Assembly (NCBI RefSeq): GCF_030124175.1
Contig: NZ_JASKMT010000006.1
Coordinates: forward strand, 1-64,000
DNA: 64,000 nt
Direction: 5' to 3'
Source: Streptomyces sp. 549
GTDB taxonomy: Bacteria; Actinomycetota; Actinomycetes; Streptomycetales; Streptomycetaceae
Notes under the pieces: model-generated
Database searches by the model: none
Told to the model about the DNA's origin: nothing
The model's input: the letters and a program-made list of their open reading frames with translations, nothing else
Made by a program: the position numbers and the translations under genes
Shown here: one piece after another, positions 7,021-15,199 of the stretch
Layout of the letters: each line of letters opens with the position of its first letter
Position numbering within the stretch: the stretch's first letter is position 1

Positions 7021-7306
7021 CCTCCACACCATCACCCCTCACCTCCCCACCACGAGGTAGAGAGTCCAGCGCCCGCACTCCAGTTCGGGCCAGCTCCAAC
7101 AGCTCACCGTTCTGCTGCTGCGCCGTCCGCCGCGCCTCCTCCGACACCCTGTGTGCCGTGCGCCACGTGTCCCGCTCGGCCCGCAGATCCTCATACGTAC
7201 GCCGCGGCACCAGCCGGCCAGTCAGCACCATCCACACGCACAGGCCGAGCAGAGCGGTAGCGCCCAAGTCCACGACGCTGATCCCAACCAGCTCCGTCAC
7301 GGACAC
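6995..7306 (-). CDS. Membrane-anchored coiled-coil protein
   Basis: The 103-residue protein has one N-terminal membrane helix (VVDLGATALLGLCVWMVL, residues ~10-27), then a charged helix (YEDLRAERDTWRTAHRVSEE). GTG at 7306 has GGGGAGGT close upstream. It is the first gene of a four-gene minus operon that runs away from the terminase gene, so the late and this operon's promoters lie back to back in 7307-7420. Confidence 0.6.
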   Translation of the reverse strand: MSVTELVGISVVDLGATALLGLCVWMVLTGRLVPRRTYEDLRAERDTWRTAHRVSEEARRTAQQQNGELLELARTGVRALDSLPRGGEVRGDGVEDEAASSSG

Positions 7307-7420
7307 CACCACCTCCCCACCCACACGCCAGTGTGGCACCGCCCTACACCACACCAACCCGAGCACCCGGAACGCACAACACCACCCACACGACACCATT
7401 GCCACAGGGAGGTAGACGCC

Positions 7421-7906
7421 ATGCCACAGGAGACCTCAGTGGTCAAAGCAGCACAGAACGAAGAGATCCTCCGTCTACGGATCTCCGGCATGCCACTCCG
7501 CGAGATCGGCAAACGCGTCGGGCTCTCCCACCAAGGCGTCGCCAACCGCCTCACCGAACTGATCACCGCGACCACGCAGCCACTAGCAACCGAACTCCGA
7601 CAACTCGAACTCGAACGCCTCGACCGCCTGACCTTCGCCGCCACCGAGATCCTCGAACAGGAAGACGGGACCGTGCTCGCCGCGATCGACCGCCTCCTGC
7701 GCGTCCAGGAACGCCGCGCCAAACTCCTCGGCCTGGACGCACCCCAGCAGCTGGACATCGTTCAGGAACAGCGCATCGATCTCGACAGTGAGCTCGTCGC
7801 GGATGCGCTCGCCGCGGCGCTGAACGCCCTCGAACTGTCGGAGGAGCAGCGCACGATCGCGCTCGCCGCCGCGCAGCAGAAGCTCGCCGAAGCAGCTTCG
7901 GAATGA
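7421..7906 (+). CDS. terS: Terminase small subunit
   Basis: The 161-residue protein has an N-terminal HTH (residues ~16-45, LRLRISGMPLREIGKRVGLS) and a long helical C-terminal part. This is the layout of phage small terminases, which recognise the packaging site and recruit the large subunit. GGGAGGT precedes the ATG by 7 nt. It opens the late plus-strand region, though an insert of about 5 kb separates it from the large subunit. Its stop codon is embedded in the first late-promoter element. Confidence 0.75.
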   Translation: MPQETSVVKAAQNEEILRLRISGMPLREIGKRVGLSHQGVANRLTELITATTQPLATELRQLELERLDRLTFAATEILEQEDGTVLAAIDRLLRVQERRAKLLGLDAPQQLDIVQEQRIDLDSELVADALAAALNALELSEEQRTIALAAAQQKLAEAASE

Positions 7907-7937
7907 TCATCCCGGGCTCGGTGGCACCCTGCCGCGC
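7899..7937 (+). promoter_or_regulatory. Late promoter element 1
   Basis: CGGAATGATC (7899-7908) is followed after 16 nt by CACCCT (7925-7930) and 7 nt later by the ATG at 7938. It overlaps the small-terminase stop and has the same geometry as four other elements in the late region. The short distance to ATG predicts a leaderless or near-leaderless transcript. Confidence 0.6.
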
Positions 7938-8960
7938 ATGAGACTGCTGCTCACCGGAGCGTCCGGGTTCGTCGGGTCCACCGTCCTCGCCCACGTCCTC
8001 GCCCACACGGACTGGGACGTGGCCTGCCCCGTGTCCTACCGGCACCGCGGCGACGGCGCCCGCATCAACGATGTTCTCAACCGGTTCATCGACGTCCGCC
8101 GGCGGGTCGACGTCATCCCGCACGACCTGGCGCTGCCCATCACGCCGCTCCTTGCCGAGCAGATCGGGTCCGTCGACTACGTGTGGAACATCGCCTCCGA
8201 GTCGCACGTCGACCGGTCGCTGACGGACCCGGTGTCGTTCGTGCGGAACAACGTCGAGCTCCAGCTGAACATGCTGGAGTACGCCCGCCTGGCGAAGCCC
8301 CGGCTGTTCCTCCACATGTCCACGGACGAGGTGTTCGGCCCGGCCGCGGAGGGCTACCGGCATCACGAGTGGGACAGCATCCGCCCCTCGAACCCGTACG
8401 CCGCGTCGAAGGCCGCGCAGGAGGCTCTCGCCTACTCCTACTGGCGCGCCATGGGCATTCCTTTGATCGTCACCAACACGATGAACCTCCTCGCGCCCGC
8501 CCCGCAGGCCAGCGAGAAGTTCATTCCGAAGATCGCCCGCGCCATCTACGGCGGCGAGAAGCTCACCGTCCACGCCAGCCCTGACGGCGTGTCCGGGTCG
8601 CGCTGCTGGGTGGACGCCCGCGACTTCGCCGCCGCCTGGCTGTGGCTCACCCAGCACTTCGACGGCGACGAGCGACTGACGTACTACCCGACCATGCCCG
8701 CCGGCCCGCTCAGGTACAACGTCGTCGGCGAGGAAGCGTCGAACCTCGACGTCGCGGAACGCATGGCCGCAGCGGCGGGGCGCCCCCTCAGCTTCGAGCT
8801 GGTCGACTACCACTCGCAGCGGGCAGGTCACGACCACCGGTACGCCCTCGACGGGTCGAAGCTCGCCGAGCTGGGCTGGCCCGGTCCGCGGCCGTTGGAC
8901 GAGACGCTGGCGGACATCGTGAAGTGGTACGCCGACAACCCGCAGTGGCTGGCCGCATGA
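7938..8960 (+). CDS. Extended SDR, dTDP-glucose 4,6-dehydratase-like
   Basis: The 340-residue protein has the NAD-binding motif GASGFVGS (residues 7-14), the active-site region STDEVFG (near 129) and YAASK (near 154), as in RmlB-type enzymes. These make 4-keto-6-deoxy nucleotide sugars. It begins a nine-gene insert of sugar-nucleotide and glycosyltransferase genes between the terminase subunits, so it probably makes or modifies a sugar donor for virion or host-surface glycosylation. No ribosome site is seen before the ATG, consistent with a leaderless start. Confidence 0.85.
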   Translation: MRLLLTGASGFVGSTVLAHVLAHTDWDVACPVSYRHRGDGARINDVLNRFIDVRRRVDVIPHDLALPITPLLAEQIGSVDYVWNIASESHVDRSLTDPVSFVRNNVELQLNMLEYARLAKPRLFLHMSTDEVFGPAAEGYRHHEWDSIRPSNPYAASKAAQEALAYSYWRAMGIPLIVTNTMNLLAPAPQASEKFIPKIARAIYGGEKLTVHASPDGVSGSRCWVDARDFAAAWLWLTQHFDGDERLTYYPTMPAGPLRYNVVGEEASNLDVAERMAAAAGRPLSFELVDYHSQRAGHDHRYALDGSKLAELGWPGPRPLDETLADIVKWYADNPQWLAA

Positions 8961-9175
8961 GCGCCCCGCAGCCGCGGCCCTACCGGCAGATTGCTGGGCG
9001 CACCCTCGACCAAGCAGCGGCAGTTATGAACGCACTGCCGGAACGGCCGCAGGTAGAAGACGCGAAGATCAACGCGGCTCAGGCGCAAGCTCTCGCCACC
9101 ATCGCCATTGCCCAGGCGCTGCTTGAGATCGGCGATGTGCTTCGGGCTGGCCTTCAGGAGTCGGCCGATGAGTGA
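8957..9175 (+). CDS. Small helical protein in glycosylation insert
   Basis: The 72-residue protein is mostly two amphipathic helices rich in Ala and Gln. Its ATGA overlaps the stop of the SDR gene and its end overlaps the next glycosyltransferase start, so it is translationally coupled. No known domain; perhaps an accessory subunit. Confidence 0.6.
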   Translation: MSAPQPRPYRQIAGRTLDQAAAVMNALPERPQVEDAKINAAQAQALATIAIAQALLEIGDVLRAGLQESADE

Positions 9176-9845
9176 CCTGTACCGGGCTGCGGTGATTCCG
9201 ACCCACAACCGGCACGACATGGTGTCCGACTGCATCAACTCCGTGGTGGACCAGGTCGACACCGTGATCGTGCTCGACAACGGGTCTGACCCGCCGATCT
9301 GTCCGGAGCCGTGGCATGGCAAGGCTGCGGTGGTCGCTGTCCCGCTCGACCCGCCGAACATCTCGACGTTGTGGAACATCGGCCTCGCTCTCGCCGACTC
9401 GGCCGCCTACCGGCACGGTGCGGATCGGTGGGACATCGCGGTTCTCAACAGCGACGTCACCGTCCCCGGAGGCTGGGTGGCTGGCCTCTCCTCGGCGATG
9501 CGTGCCACTGCGGCGGTGCTCGCCTACCCCGACCAGCACGGCGGCCGACGGCAGGTCCTCCACACGAAGGCGCAGCCGGTCGACCTGCGGCAGCGGATCA
9601 CCGGCTACGCCTACCTGCTGCGCGGCGAGACGGGCCTGCGCCTGGATGAGGGTCTCGCCTGGTGGTACGGCGACGACAGCCTCGACTGGACGGCCCGCGA
9701 GCGGGGTGGGGCTCTCCTGGTGCCCGGCCTGGCGGTGGAGCACCGCTGCCCGAACGGCTCGATGTACGAACGCCCCGAGCTCCAGGAGCAGGCAGGCCGG
9801 GACCGGGAGACCTTCCGTCAGAAGTGGGGGCGCACCCCATGGTGA
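9168..9845 (+). CDS. Family 2-type glycosyltransferase
   Basis: The 225-residue protein has the GT-A opening VIPTHNR (residues 9-15) and the nucleotide-binding DNGSD (around 37-41). A metal-site equivalent NSDVTVPGGW lies near 98-107. It should transfer a sugar from a nucleotide donor. AGGAG lies before the ATG, which overlaps the previous gene by 8 bases. Among sugar-nucleotide enzyme genes, it likely uses their product. Target unknown: capsid, tail or lipid carrier. Confidence 0.85.
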   Translation: MSDLYRAAVIPTHNRHDMVSDCINSVVDQVDTVIVLDNGSDPPICPEPWHGKAAVVAVPLDPPNISTLWNIGLALADSAAYRHGADRWDIAVLNSDVTVPGGWVAGLSSAMRATAAVLAYPDQHGGRRQVLHTKAQPVDLRQRITGYAYLLRGETGLRLDEGLAWWYGDDSLDWTARERGGALLVPGLAVEHRCPNGSMYERPELQEQAGRDRETFRQKWGRTPW

Positions 9846-9859
9846 ATCAGGAGCAGCGC

Positions 9860-10666
9860 ATGCGTATCGCAGTCACGGGCGGTGCCGGGTTTTTCGGCCG
9901 CGCCACCATCGCCGCCGCCGAAGCCGCCGGGCATGAGGTGTGGGCGTTCGACCGCACTCAGGGCCTGGACGTCCTCGGGTCGCTGGACGCGCTCGAAGGT
10001 GCGGACGTCGTCATCCATTTGGCCGGCGTGCTGGGCACGTCGGAGTTGTTCGACATGCCGGAGACGGCGCTGGACGTGAACATCAAGGGCACGCTGCGGG
10101 TGTTGCAGTGGTGCCGGGATCATCGGGCGTCGTACGTCGGGGTGTCGATGCCGGACCCGTTCCCCAGCGTGTACACGGCGACGAAGGTGGCCGCGCGCAG
10201 GCTGACGACCGCCTGGCACCACGCCTACGGGCTCCGCGTCTCCACCGTCCGCGCGTTCAACGGCTACGGCCCGCATCAGCACTACGGGCCGGGTCATCCG
10301 CAGAAGATCGTGCCGACGTTCGCGCGCGCGGCGTGGGAGGGCCGGCCGTTGCCGATCTGGGGTGACGGCGAACAGGCCATGGATCTGGTGCATGCGGACG
10401 ATGTGGGGCGGATGCTCGTCGAAGCCGTCAGTCACGGCGATGATGCGACGTTCGACGCGGGCACGGGGACGCCGGTGACGGTGAACGAGCTGGCGGCGTT
10501 TGTGCTGGAGGTGACCGGGTCGAAGGCGGGCGTCGTGCATTTGCCGATGCGGGCGGGTGAAGTACCGGTGCAGATCACGGCGGAGGGTGAGGGCTGGGAT
10601 CGGTTGGACTGGAAGCCGGAGTTGGATTGGGATCGGATCGCGGAGACCGTCAGGTGGTACCGGTGA
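9860..10666 (+). CDS. NAD-dependent sugar epimerase (extended SDR)
   Basis: The 268-residue protein has GGAGFFG (residues 7-13), HLAGVLG and YTATK as the catalytic YxxxK, as in UDP-glucose 4-epimerase and related enzymes. It is somewhat shorter than the usual 310-330 residues. ATG at 9860 has AGGAG 6 nt upstream and places the Rossmann motif at the N-terminus; an earlier in-frame ATG at 9839 adds a non-conserved lead. With the dehydratase-like SDR it could convert a nucleotide sugar in two steps. Confidence 0.85.
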   Translation: MRIAVTGGAGFFGRATIAAAEAAGHEVWAFDRTQGLDVLGSLDALEGADVVIHLAGVLGTSELFDMPETALDVNIKGTLRVLQWCRDHRASYVGVSMPDPFPSVYTATKVAARRLTTAWHHAYGLRVSTVRAFNGYGPHQHYGPGHPQKIVPTFARAAWEGRPLPIWGDGEQAMDLVHADDVGRMLVEAVSHGDDATFDAGTGTPVTVNELAAFVLEVTGSKAGVVHLPMRAGEVPVQITAEGEGWDRLDWKPELDWDRIAETVRWYR

Positions 10667-10911
10667 GCGACTTCCAGGACCGGGGTGAAGCCGCTCGCCG
10701 GGCCGCCGGAATCGACGGCACCGCAGGCGACGCCCAAGACATCCGGCACCGCTTCGTCCTCGACGAGCCCACAGGCGGATGCCTCCTCTGCGGCCTCGCC
10801 GAGACTTACCGCCAGCACATCGACCGCCCACTCGGCTGCGGCTGGTGTTACGAGGAGCAGGGCGAGGAAGTCCACCCACACCCCGAGTGCAAAGTGAAGG
10901 CGGAAGCATGA
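10663..10911 (+). CDS. Small zinc-binding protein in glycosylation insert
   Basis: The 82-residue protein has CLLCG (about residues 43-47), CGWCYEE and a final HPHPEC, suggesting a zinc-bound fold. GTG at 10663 overlaps the epimerase stop (GTGA), and its own stop overlaps the next ATG. Function unknown. Confidence 0.6.
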   Translation: MSDFQDRGEAARRAAGIDGTAGDAQDIRHRFVLDEPTGGCLLCGLAETYRQHIDRPLGCGWCYEEQGEEVHPHPECKVKAEA

Positions 10912-11561
10912 GCGCCGATGTAGCGATCCTCAGTGCGGTGTACGACGGGTACGACTCGGTGAAGCCTGTACTGGAGCAGGCCGGGCTGGAGGTCGACTGG
11001 GTTCTCGTCACCGACCACGAACCAGCCGATGCGCGCGGCTGGCGGGTGGTGGTTGAGCCGCAGCCGGATGTGCCGCCGCGCCGCGCGGCGAAGGCCCCGA
11101 AGTTCGAGCCGTGGAAGTACACCGACGCCCCGGCCAGCATCTGGGTCGACGCCTCGTTCCGGGTCACCTCGCCTGGTTTCGCCGCCGCCGTCATGGAGCA
11201 CGCGAAGCCGATCGCCCAGTTCGAACACCCCTGGCGCGACTGCCTCTACGACGAGGCCGCCGAGATCACCAAGCTGGGCATGGACCCCGACGGTGTCGCC
11301 GCGTGGCAGACCCGCCGCTACCGCGAGGCAGGGCACCCCGAGCGCTGGGGCCTGTGGGCATCCGGCGTCATCGCCCGCAAGCACACGGCCGCAGTGAAGC
11401 GGATGGGGGCGGCGTGGGCGCGCGAGGTGGCGTCCGGGTCGGCACGGGATCAGGTGTCGCAGCCGCACGTCCTGCGCGAGGCGCGGCTGCGCCCCACGAC
11501 CCTGCCGGGGACGCACTTCACCAACGCGTGGCTGGCCTACGAGGGAAGCGGAAGGCACTGA
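10908..11561 (+). CDS. Glycosyltransferase-like protein (DUF616/TOD1 type)
   Basis: The 217-residue protein starts with VAILSAVYDGYDSVKPV and has VLVTDHEP, KAPKFEPWKYTDAPASIWVD (residues 60-79) and later WGLWASGVIARKH. This order matches small GT-A-like proteins of the DUF616 family. The WVDAS segment takes the position of the metal motif. ATGA overlap with the previous gene suggests coupling. Third sugar-transfer candidate in this insert. Confidence 0.7.
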   Translation: MSADVAILSAVYDGYDSVKPVLEQAGLEVDWVLVTDHEPADARGWRVVVEPQPDVPPRRAAKAPKFEPWKYTDAPASIWVDASFRVTSPGFAAAVMEHAKPIAQFEHPWRDCLYDEAAEITKLGMDPDGVAAWQTRRYREAGHPERWGLWASGVIARKHTAAVKRMGAAWAREVASGSARDQVSQPHVLREARLRPTTLPGTHFTNAWLAYEGSGRH

Positions 11562-11872
11562 TGAGCGAGCAGACACCGAGCGTGGGCCGCATCGTCCACT
11601 ACGTCAGCCACGACGACAAAGAGTGCCGAGCCGCGATCGTCACAGAGCTGACCGGCGACCCCGACCACCCGAAGCATGTGGGACTCGCCGTGCTCAACCC
11701 GACCGGCCCCGATTTCCATCGCACGGTCCCGCATCACGATGGCGCTGAAACCGCAGGTTCACCGGACTGCCCGGACGTCGGAGCGCACGGCAGCCCCTTC
11801 CGCTACTGCGCCTGCGGCTGGGCCGAGGCGTCGCCCGTCGTCGGCACGTGGCACTGGCCGGAGCGTGTGTGA
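11561..11872 (+). CDS. Conserved actinophage protein of unknown function
   Basis: The 103-residue protein starts SVGRIVHYVSHDDKECRAAI, contains GLAVLNPTGP and ends in GTWHWPERV. This pattern is shared by many actinophage hypothetical proteins, with a beta-rich SH3-like look. Its ATG shares a base with the previous stop (TGATG). Often found near structural genes; function unknown. Confidence 0.7.
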   Translation: MSEQTPSVGRIVHYVSHDDKECRAAIVTELTGDPDHPKHVGLAVLNPTGPDFHRTVPHHDGAETAGSPDCPDVGAHGSPFRYCACGWAEASPVVGTWHWPERV

Positions 11873-12072
11873 TGCCCAGCATCGAGATCAACGAAGCAGC
11901 AGGGCGACTTGCGGCACTGCTCAATGAGCTGGGCGCCGCAGGCATCGAGGTCGAGGCAGCACTCGGCGGTTTGAGCTTGAGTACAGACGCCAGACCGTAT
12001 TGCGCGTCTGTGGAACCCGTGGATACGGGCGTCCGGTCGGCGGGATCTACCGCTTGGGAGGTTGCCGGATGA
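11872..12072 (+). CDS. Small hypothetical protein
   Basis: The 66-residue protein has an N-terminal amphipathic helix and no recognised motif. It is coupled on both sides (TGATG at its start, ATGA at its end). Nothing more can be said from sequence. Confidence 0.5.
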   Translation: MPSIEINEAAGRLAALLNELGAAGIEVEAALGGLSLSTDARPYCASVEPVDTGVRSAGSTAWEVAG

Positions 12073-12509
12073 CGAGCATCGAGATCGGCGGCGGCAGGCT
12101 CGTCCAGGCCGGCTGGATCAACCTCGACCCGCAGCACGGCGCCGGCGACTGGCGGCGCCCCGCGCAGCAGACACCCTGGCCCACCGGCGACCGCACCGTG
12201 GGCGCCATGCGCGCGAGCCACGTCATGGAGCACATCCCCGCCGGCGACCCGCGACTGGCGGTGATGAATGAGGCGCACCGCGTGCTGCTCCCCGGCGCCG
12301 TGTTCGAGATCCGCGTACCCAACGCCCTCAGCGGGACGTGGCACGCCTTCGCCGACCCCACCCACGTCTCGTTCTGGTGCGTCGAGTCGTTCCACTACCT
12401 CGACGGCACGAAGGCCGCCCACGCCGACTACGGCATCCGCCCGTGGAAGACGCTGGAGCTCCGCATCCAGGGCGACAACGAGATCCTGTGGAAGGGCACC
12501 CCTCGGTGA
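12069..12509 (+). CDS. SAM-methyltransferase-like protein
   Basis: The 146-residue protein has a shortened motif I (IEIGGGRL, residues 4-11), then RASHVMEHIPAG (near 48-59) and HRVLLPGAVFEIRVP, typical of small class I methyltransferases acting on glycans. It is shorter than usual, lacking part of the N-terminal Rossmann region. In this cluster it could methylate a transferred sugar. ATGA coupling to the previous gene. Confidence 0.7.
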   Translation: MTSIEIGGGRLVQAGWINLDPQHGAGDWRRPAQQTPWPTGDRTVGAMRASHVMEHIPAGDPRLAVMNEAHRVLLPGAVFEIRVPNALSGTWHAFADPTHVSFWCVESFHYLDGTKAAHADYGIRPWKTLELRIQGDNEILWKGTPR

Positions 12510-13069
12510 TCCCGGAGGTGTCGGTGGTCGTCCCGTACCACCCTGCGCGGGCCCGGAACGGGATGCTGGCGCGGGCCCTCACATCGATCAACAAGCAGAC
12601 CGTGCCCCACCACCTCATCACTGTGGAGGACACGGAGAAGCAGGGCGCAGCAGCCACGAGGCAGCGCGGCCTCGACGAGGCCACCACGCCGTGGGTCGCG
12701 TTCCTCGACAGCGATGACGAGATGGACCCCACCCATCTGGAGCAGCTCCTCGCCTGCGCCCGCGAGACTGGCGCGGACTACGCGTACCCGTGGTTCCGGG
12801 TGCGCGGCGGGCGTGACCCGTTCCCCATGTTCTTCGGCCGCCCCTGGGACGACGACCACCCCCACGCCACCACCATCACCATCCTCGTCCGGACCGGCCT
12901 CGCTAAACTCGTCGGCTTCCACGGCCAAGGCGAAGACTTCGCGTTCACCAAGGGCTGCGTGACAGCAGGGGCGCACATCGTCCACCTGCCCGTGCGCAGC
13001 TGGACCTGGCACCACCACGGCGCCAACTCCTCAGGCCTCCCCACCCGAGGCGACGCCCGCGCCCGCTGA
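12506..13069 (+). CDS. Family 2-type glycosyltransferase
   Basis: The 187-residue protein begins EVSVVVPYHPARARNG and contains TVEDTEKQGAAATRQRG and FLDSDDEMDP (residues ~64-73), the latter the GT-A metal site. It is a compact GT-A enzyme. It ends the sugar insert, 18 bases before the large terminase. GTGA overlap with the methyltransferase-like gene supports a common transcript. Confidence 0.85.
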   Translation: MIPEVSVVVPYHPARARNGMLARALTSINKQTVPHHLITVEDTEKQGAAATRQRGLDEATTPWVAFLDSDDEMDPTHLEQLLACARETGADYAYPWFRVRGGRDPFPMFFGRPWDDDHPHATTITILVRTGLAKLVGFHGQGEDFAFTKGCVTAGAHIVHLPVRSWTWHHHGANSSGLPTRGDARAR

Positions 13070-13087
13070 CCGCCGGACCGCGCCACC

Positions 13088-14584
13088 ATGAGCAGCGGCC
13101 ACAATCCAGACATGACCACCGGAGACCGGGCCCAGATCGCGCAGCGCGCAGCCACGCTGCTCGACACCCGACTCCAGAAACCCCCCTGGAAGCCACTGCC
13201 CCACCAGGTACCGCCCCCCGGCGACTGGTACGGCTGGGCAATGATCGCCGGCCGAGGCGCGGGCAAGACGGACGCCTGTGCCGAGTACGTCGTCCGGCAC
13301 GTCAACGGGCCACCCTGCATACCGGGCCCGGTGCCGCACTGGATCGGCATCATCGCCCCGACCCTCGGTGACGCGGCGACTGCATGCGTGGAGGGCCCGT
13401 CCGGGATCCGCGCTCACGACCCTTCCGCCAAGGGCCCCATCGCAGCACCAGGCGGTTCCGTGGTGCGGTGGCCGAATGGGGCGCAGGCGAAACTCTTCGG
13501 TACGGACAGTCCGGGCGACGTGGAACGCCTGCGCGCAGGTGGGAACACCTGTCTCATTTGGGCCGAGGAGTTGGCGGCCTGGCGCCACCTCGACGCCGCA
13601 TGGGACCAGATGCGGTTCGGCCTCCGCTCCGGGCCCCGGCCCCACTGGATCGCTTCCACCACCCCGAAGCCGAAGCCCATCATCAAGAAGCTGGTCGCCG
13701 GAGAGATCCCCAACTCCGTGCTCACCACGGCCACCACCTACGACAACCCGCACCTGCCTGAGCACATCCGCCAAGCGCTGGAAGACTCCTACAACGGCAC
13801 ACAGCTCGGCCAGCAGGAGCTCCTCGGCCTCATCATGGACGAGGACGAAAACTCCCTGTGGACCCGCGCCATGCTTGACGCCGCGCGGGTGAGGCCAGAT
13901 GACATGCCTGAGCTGGTGCGCACCGTCGTCGGTGTCGACCCGTCCGGTGGGGCCGGCGAGCAGGGCATCGTCGTCGCAGGCAAGTCGGGGCTGATCCTCC
14001 CCGGAGGGGACTTGAGCGCCGAGGAGATCCTCCGGTCGGGCCAGGCGAACGCGTCTCCCGCCATGACCGAGCTGCTGATCCAGCAGGCTCACGGTGCGCA
14101 CCAGCGCGGCGCCGTCCGGCCGCAGCATCACGGCTACGTCCTCGATGACCGCACATGCCACCTTCCCCCGGACGGCTGGGGTCGGCGCGCGGTGCAGGCC
14201 GCGATCGACTGGGAGGCCGACGAGCTGGTGGTGGAGCGCAACTACGGCGGGGACATGGCCGTGGCGACGCTGCGCACAGCAGCCGACGCGTTGGGCGTGC
14301 AGATCCCGATCCGTACGGTGACCGCGACGCGAGGTAAGGCGGTGCGGGCGCAGCCGGTGAGTGCGCTGACCGCGCAGGGGCGGTGGCATCACGCCGGGGT
14401 GTTCGAGGAGCTGGAAAGTCAGATGTGCACCTGGTACCCGGAGATCGGCTGGTCGCCTGACCGGATCGACGCAGCCGTATGGACCGCGTGGCAGCTCAAG
14501 CTGGTGCGTACCGCAGTTGCCGGGCAGGGCTCGTTGGGTGGCGATCTGGCCAGAAAGCAGATCACTGGGGGACGGCTACGGTGA
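13088..14584 (+). CDS. terL: Terminase large subunit
   Basis: The 498-residue packaging motor has Walker A GRGAGKT (residues 55-61) and Walker B CLIWAEE (near 153-159). The RNase-H-like nuclease domain begins VVGVDPSGG (near 279). A stretch of about 48 residues (~298-345, Gly-Leu-Leu-Ser rich) interrupts the nuclease domain between its first two strands. Without it the sequence would run straight from VVAGK to HGYVLDDRTC. The start at 13088 could also be the ATG at 13112. Confidence 0.92.
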   Translation: MSSGHNPDMTTGDRAQIAQRAATLLDTRLQKPPWKPLPHQVPPPGDWYGWAMIAGRGAGKTDACAEYVVRHVNGPPCIPGPVPHWIGIIAPTLGDAATACVEGPSGIRAHDPSAKGPIAAPGGSVVRWPNGAQAKLFGTDSPGDVERLRAGGNTCLIWAEELAAWRHLDAAWDQMRFGLRSGPRPHWIASTTPKPKPIIKKLVAGEIPNSVLTTATTYDNPHLPEHIRQALEDSYNGTQLGQQELLGLIMDEDENSLWTRAMLDAARVRPDDMPELVRTVVGVDPSGGAGEQGIVVAGKSGLILPGGDLSAEEILRSGQANASPAMTELLIQQAHGAHQRGAVRPQHHGYVLDDRTCHLPPDGWGRRAVQAAIDWEADELVVERNYGGDMAVATLRTAADALGVQIPIRTVTATRGKAVRAQPVSALTAQGRWHHAGVFEELESQMCTWYPEIGWSPDRIDAAVWTAWQLKLVRTAVAGQGSLGGDLARKQITGGRLR

Positions 14585-15021
14585 CGGGCATGGACATGTG
14601 GCTGCTGCTCATCGTGATGGCGTTGGCGACGTACCGGCTCACCCGGCTCGTTGTTGCTGACACGTTTCCTCCGGTGTTGTGGCTGCGTGACCGGCTCGTC
14701 GGGGGCTGGCGTGAACTGACGCTGCCGGAGATGGAGAAGAACCCGCTGCCCGTCTTGGACGATCACGATCCTGCTGTCGACGTTGCGCGACTCGGTAGCG
14801 TCACCATGATCGATGGGCGGATGCACCGGTACGTGAACCGGCAGCGTTGGGTGCCGTTCTGGCTGGCCGAGCTTCTCTCGTGCCCGTGGTGCGCTGGCGG
14901 TTGGGTGGCGCTCGCAGTGACGGCCGGGGTGTGGGCGGTGGCAGGCCTGGCGATGCCTGTCCTGGTGTGGCTTGCGGTGTGGGCGGTGGGTGCGCTGATC
15001 TCGGCACAGGAATGGGCGTAG
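14581..15021 (+). CDS. DUF1360 membrane protein
   Basis: The 146-residue protein has an N-terminal TYRLTRLVVADTFPP motif and LLSCPWCAGGWVAL, the hallmark of DUF1360. Membrane segments lie at the N-terminus and near residues 103-140. GTG overlaps the terminase stop (GTGA). DUF1360 genes occur next to terminase or portal genes in many actinophages; role unknown. Confidence 0.8.
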   Translation: MTGMDMWLLLIVMALATYRLTRLVVADTFPPVLWLRDRLVGGWRELTLPEMEKNPLPVLDDHDPAVDVARLGSVTMIDGRMHRYVNRQRWVPFWLAELLSCPWCAGGWVALAVTAGVWAVAGLAMPVLVWLAVWAVGALISAQEWA

Positions 15022-15084
15022 CTGCAGCTGTGCCATGGTGATGGGTGTGGGCCCGTGTCTCTGGGGTCTCGTGGTGGAGGGTGA

Positions 15085-15116
15085 GGGCCGCCCGCGATGG
15101 GTGTCGCGGGCGGCCC
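15085..15116 (+). terminator. Perfect 13-bp hairpin terminator
   Basis: Bases 15085-15097 and 15104-15116 are perfect inverted repeats with a 6-nt loop, followed by TTCT. It ends the terminase transcript just before the second late-promoter element. The 15022-15199 gap otherwise holds only regulatory sequence. Confidence 0.8.
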
Positions 15117-15128
15117 TTCTCCACGCCC

Positions 15129-15168
15129 CGGAATGATCTTCACCGGTCGGCCCTTACCGTGCCTCGCA
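15129..15168 (+). promoter_or_regulatory. Late promoter element 2 (portal)
   Basis: CGGAATGATC (15129-15138), 16 nt, TACCGT (15155-15160), then a likely start near A15168. It lies 13 bases after the terminase-side hairpin and drives the portal-capsid block with a leader of about 30 nt. Confidence 0.65.
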
Positions 15169-15199
15169 GACTCAGCCCACGGGAGCAGCGGAGCGGCAC

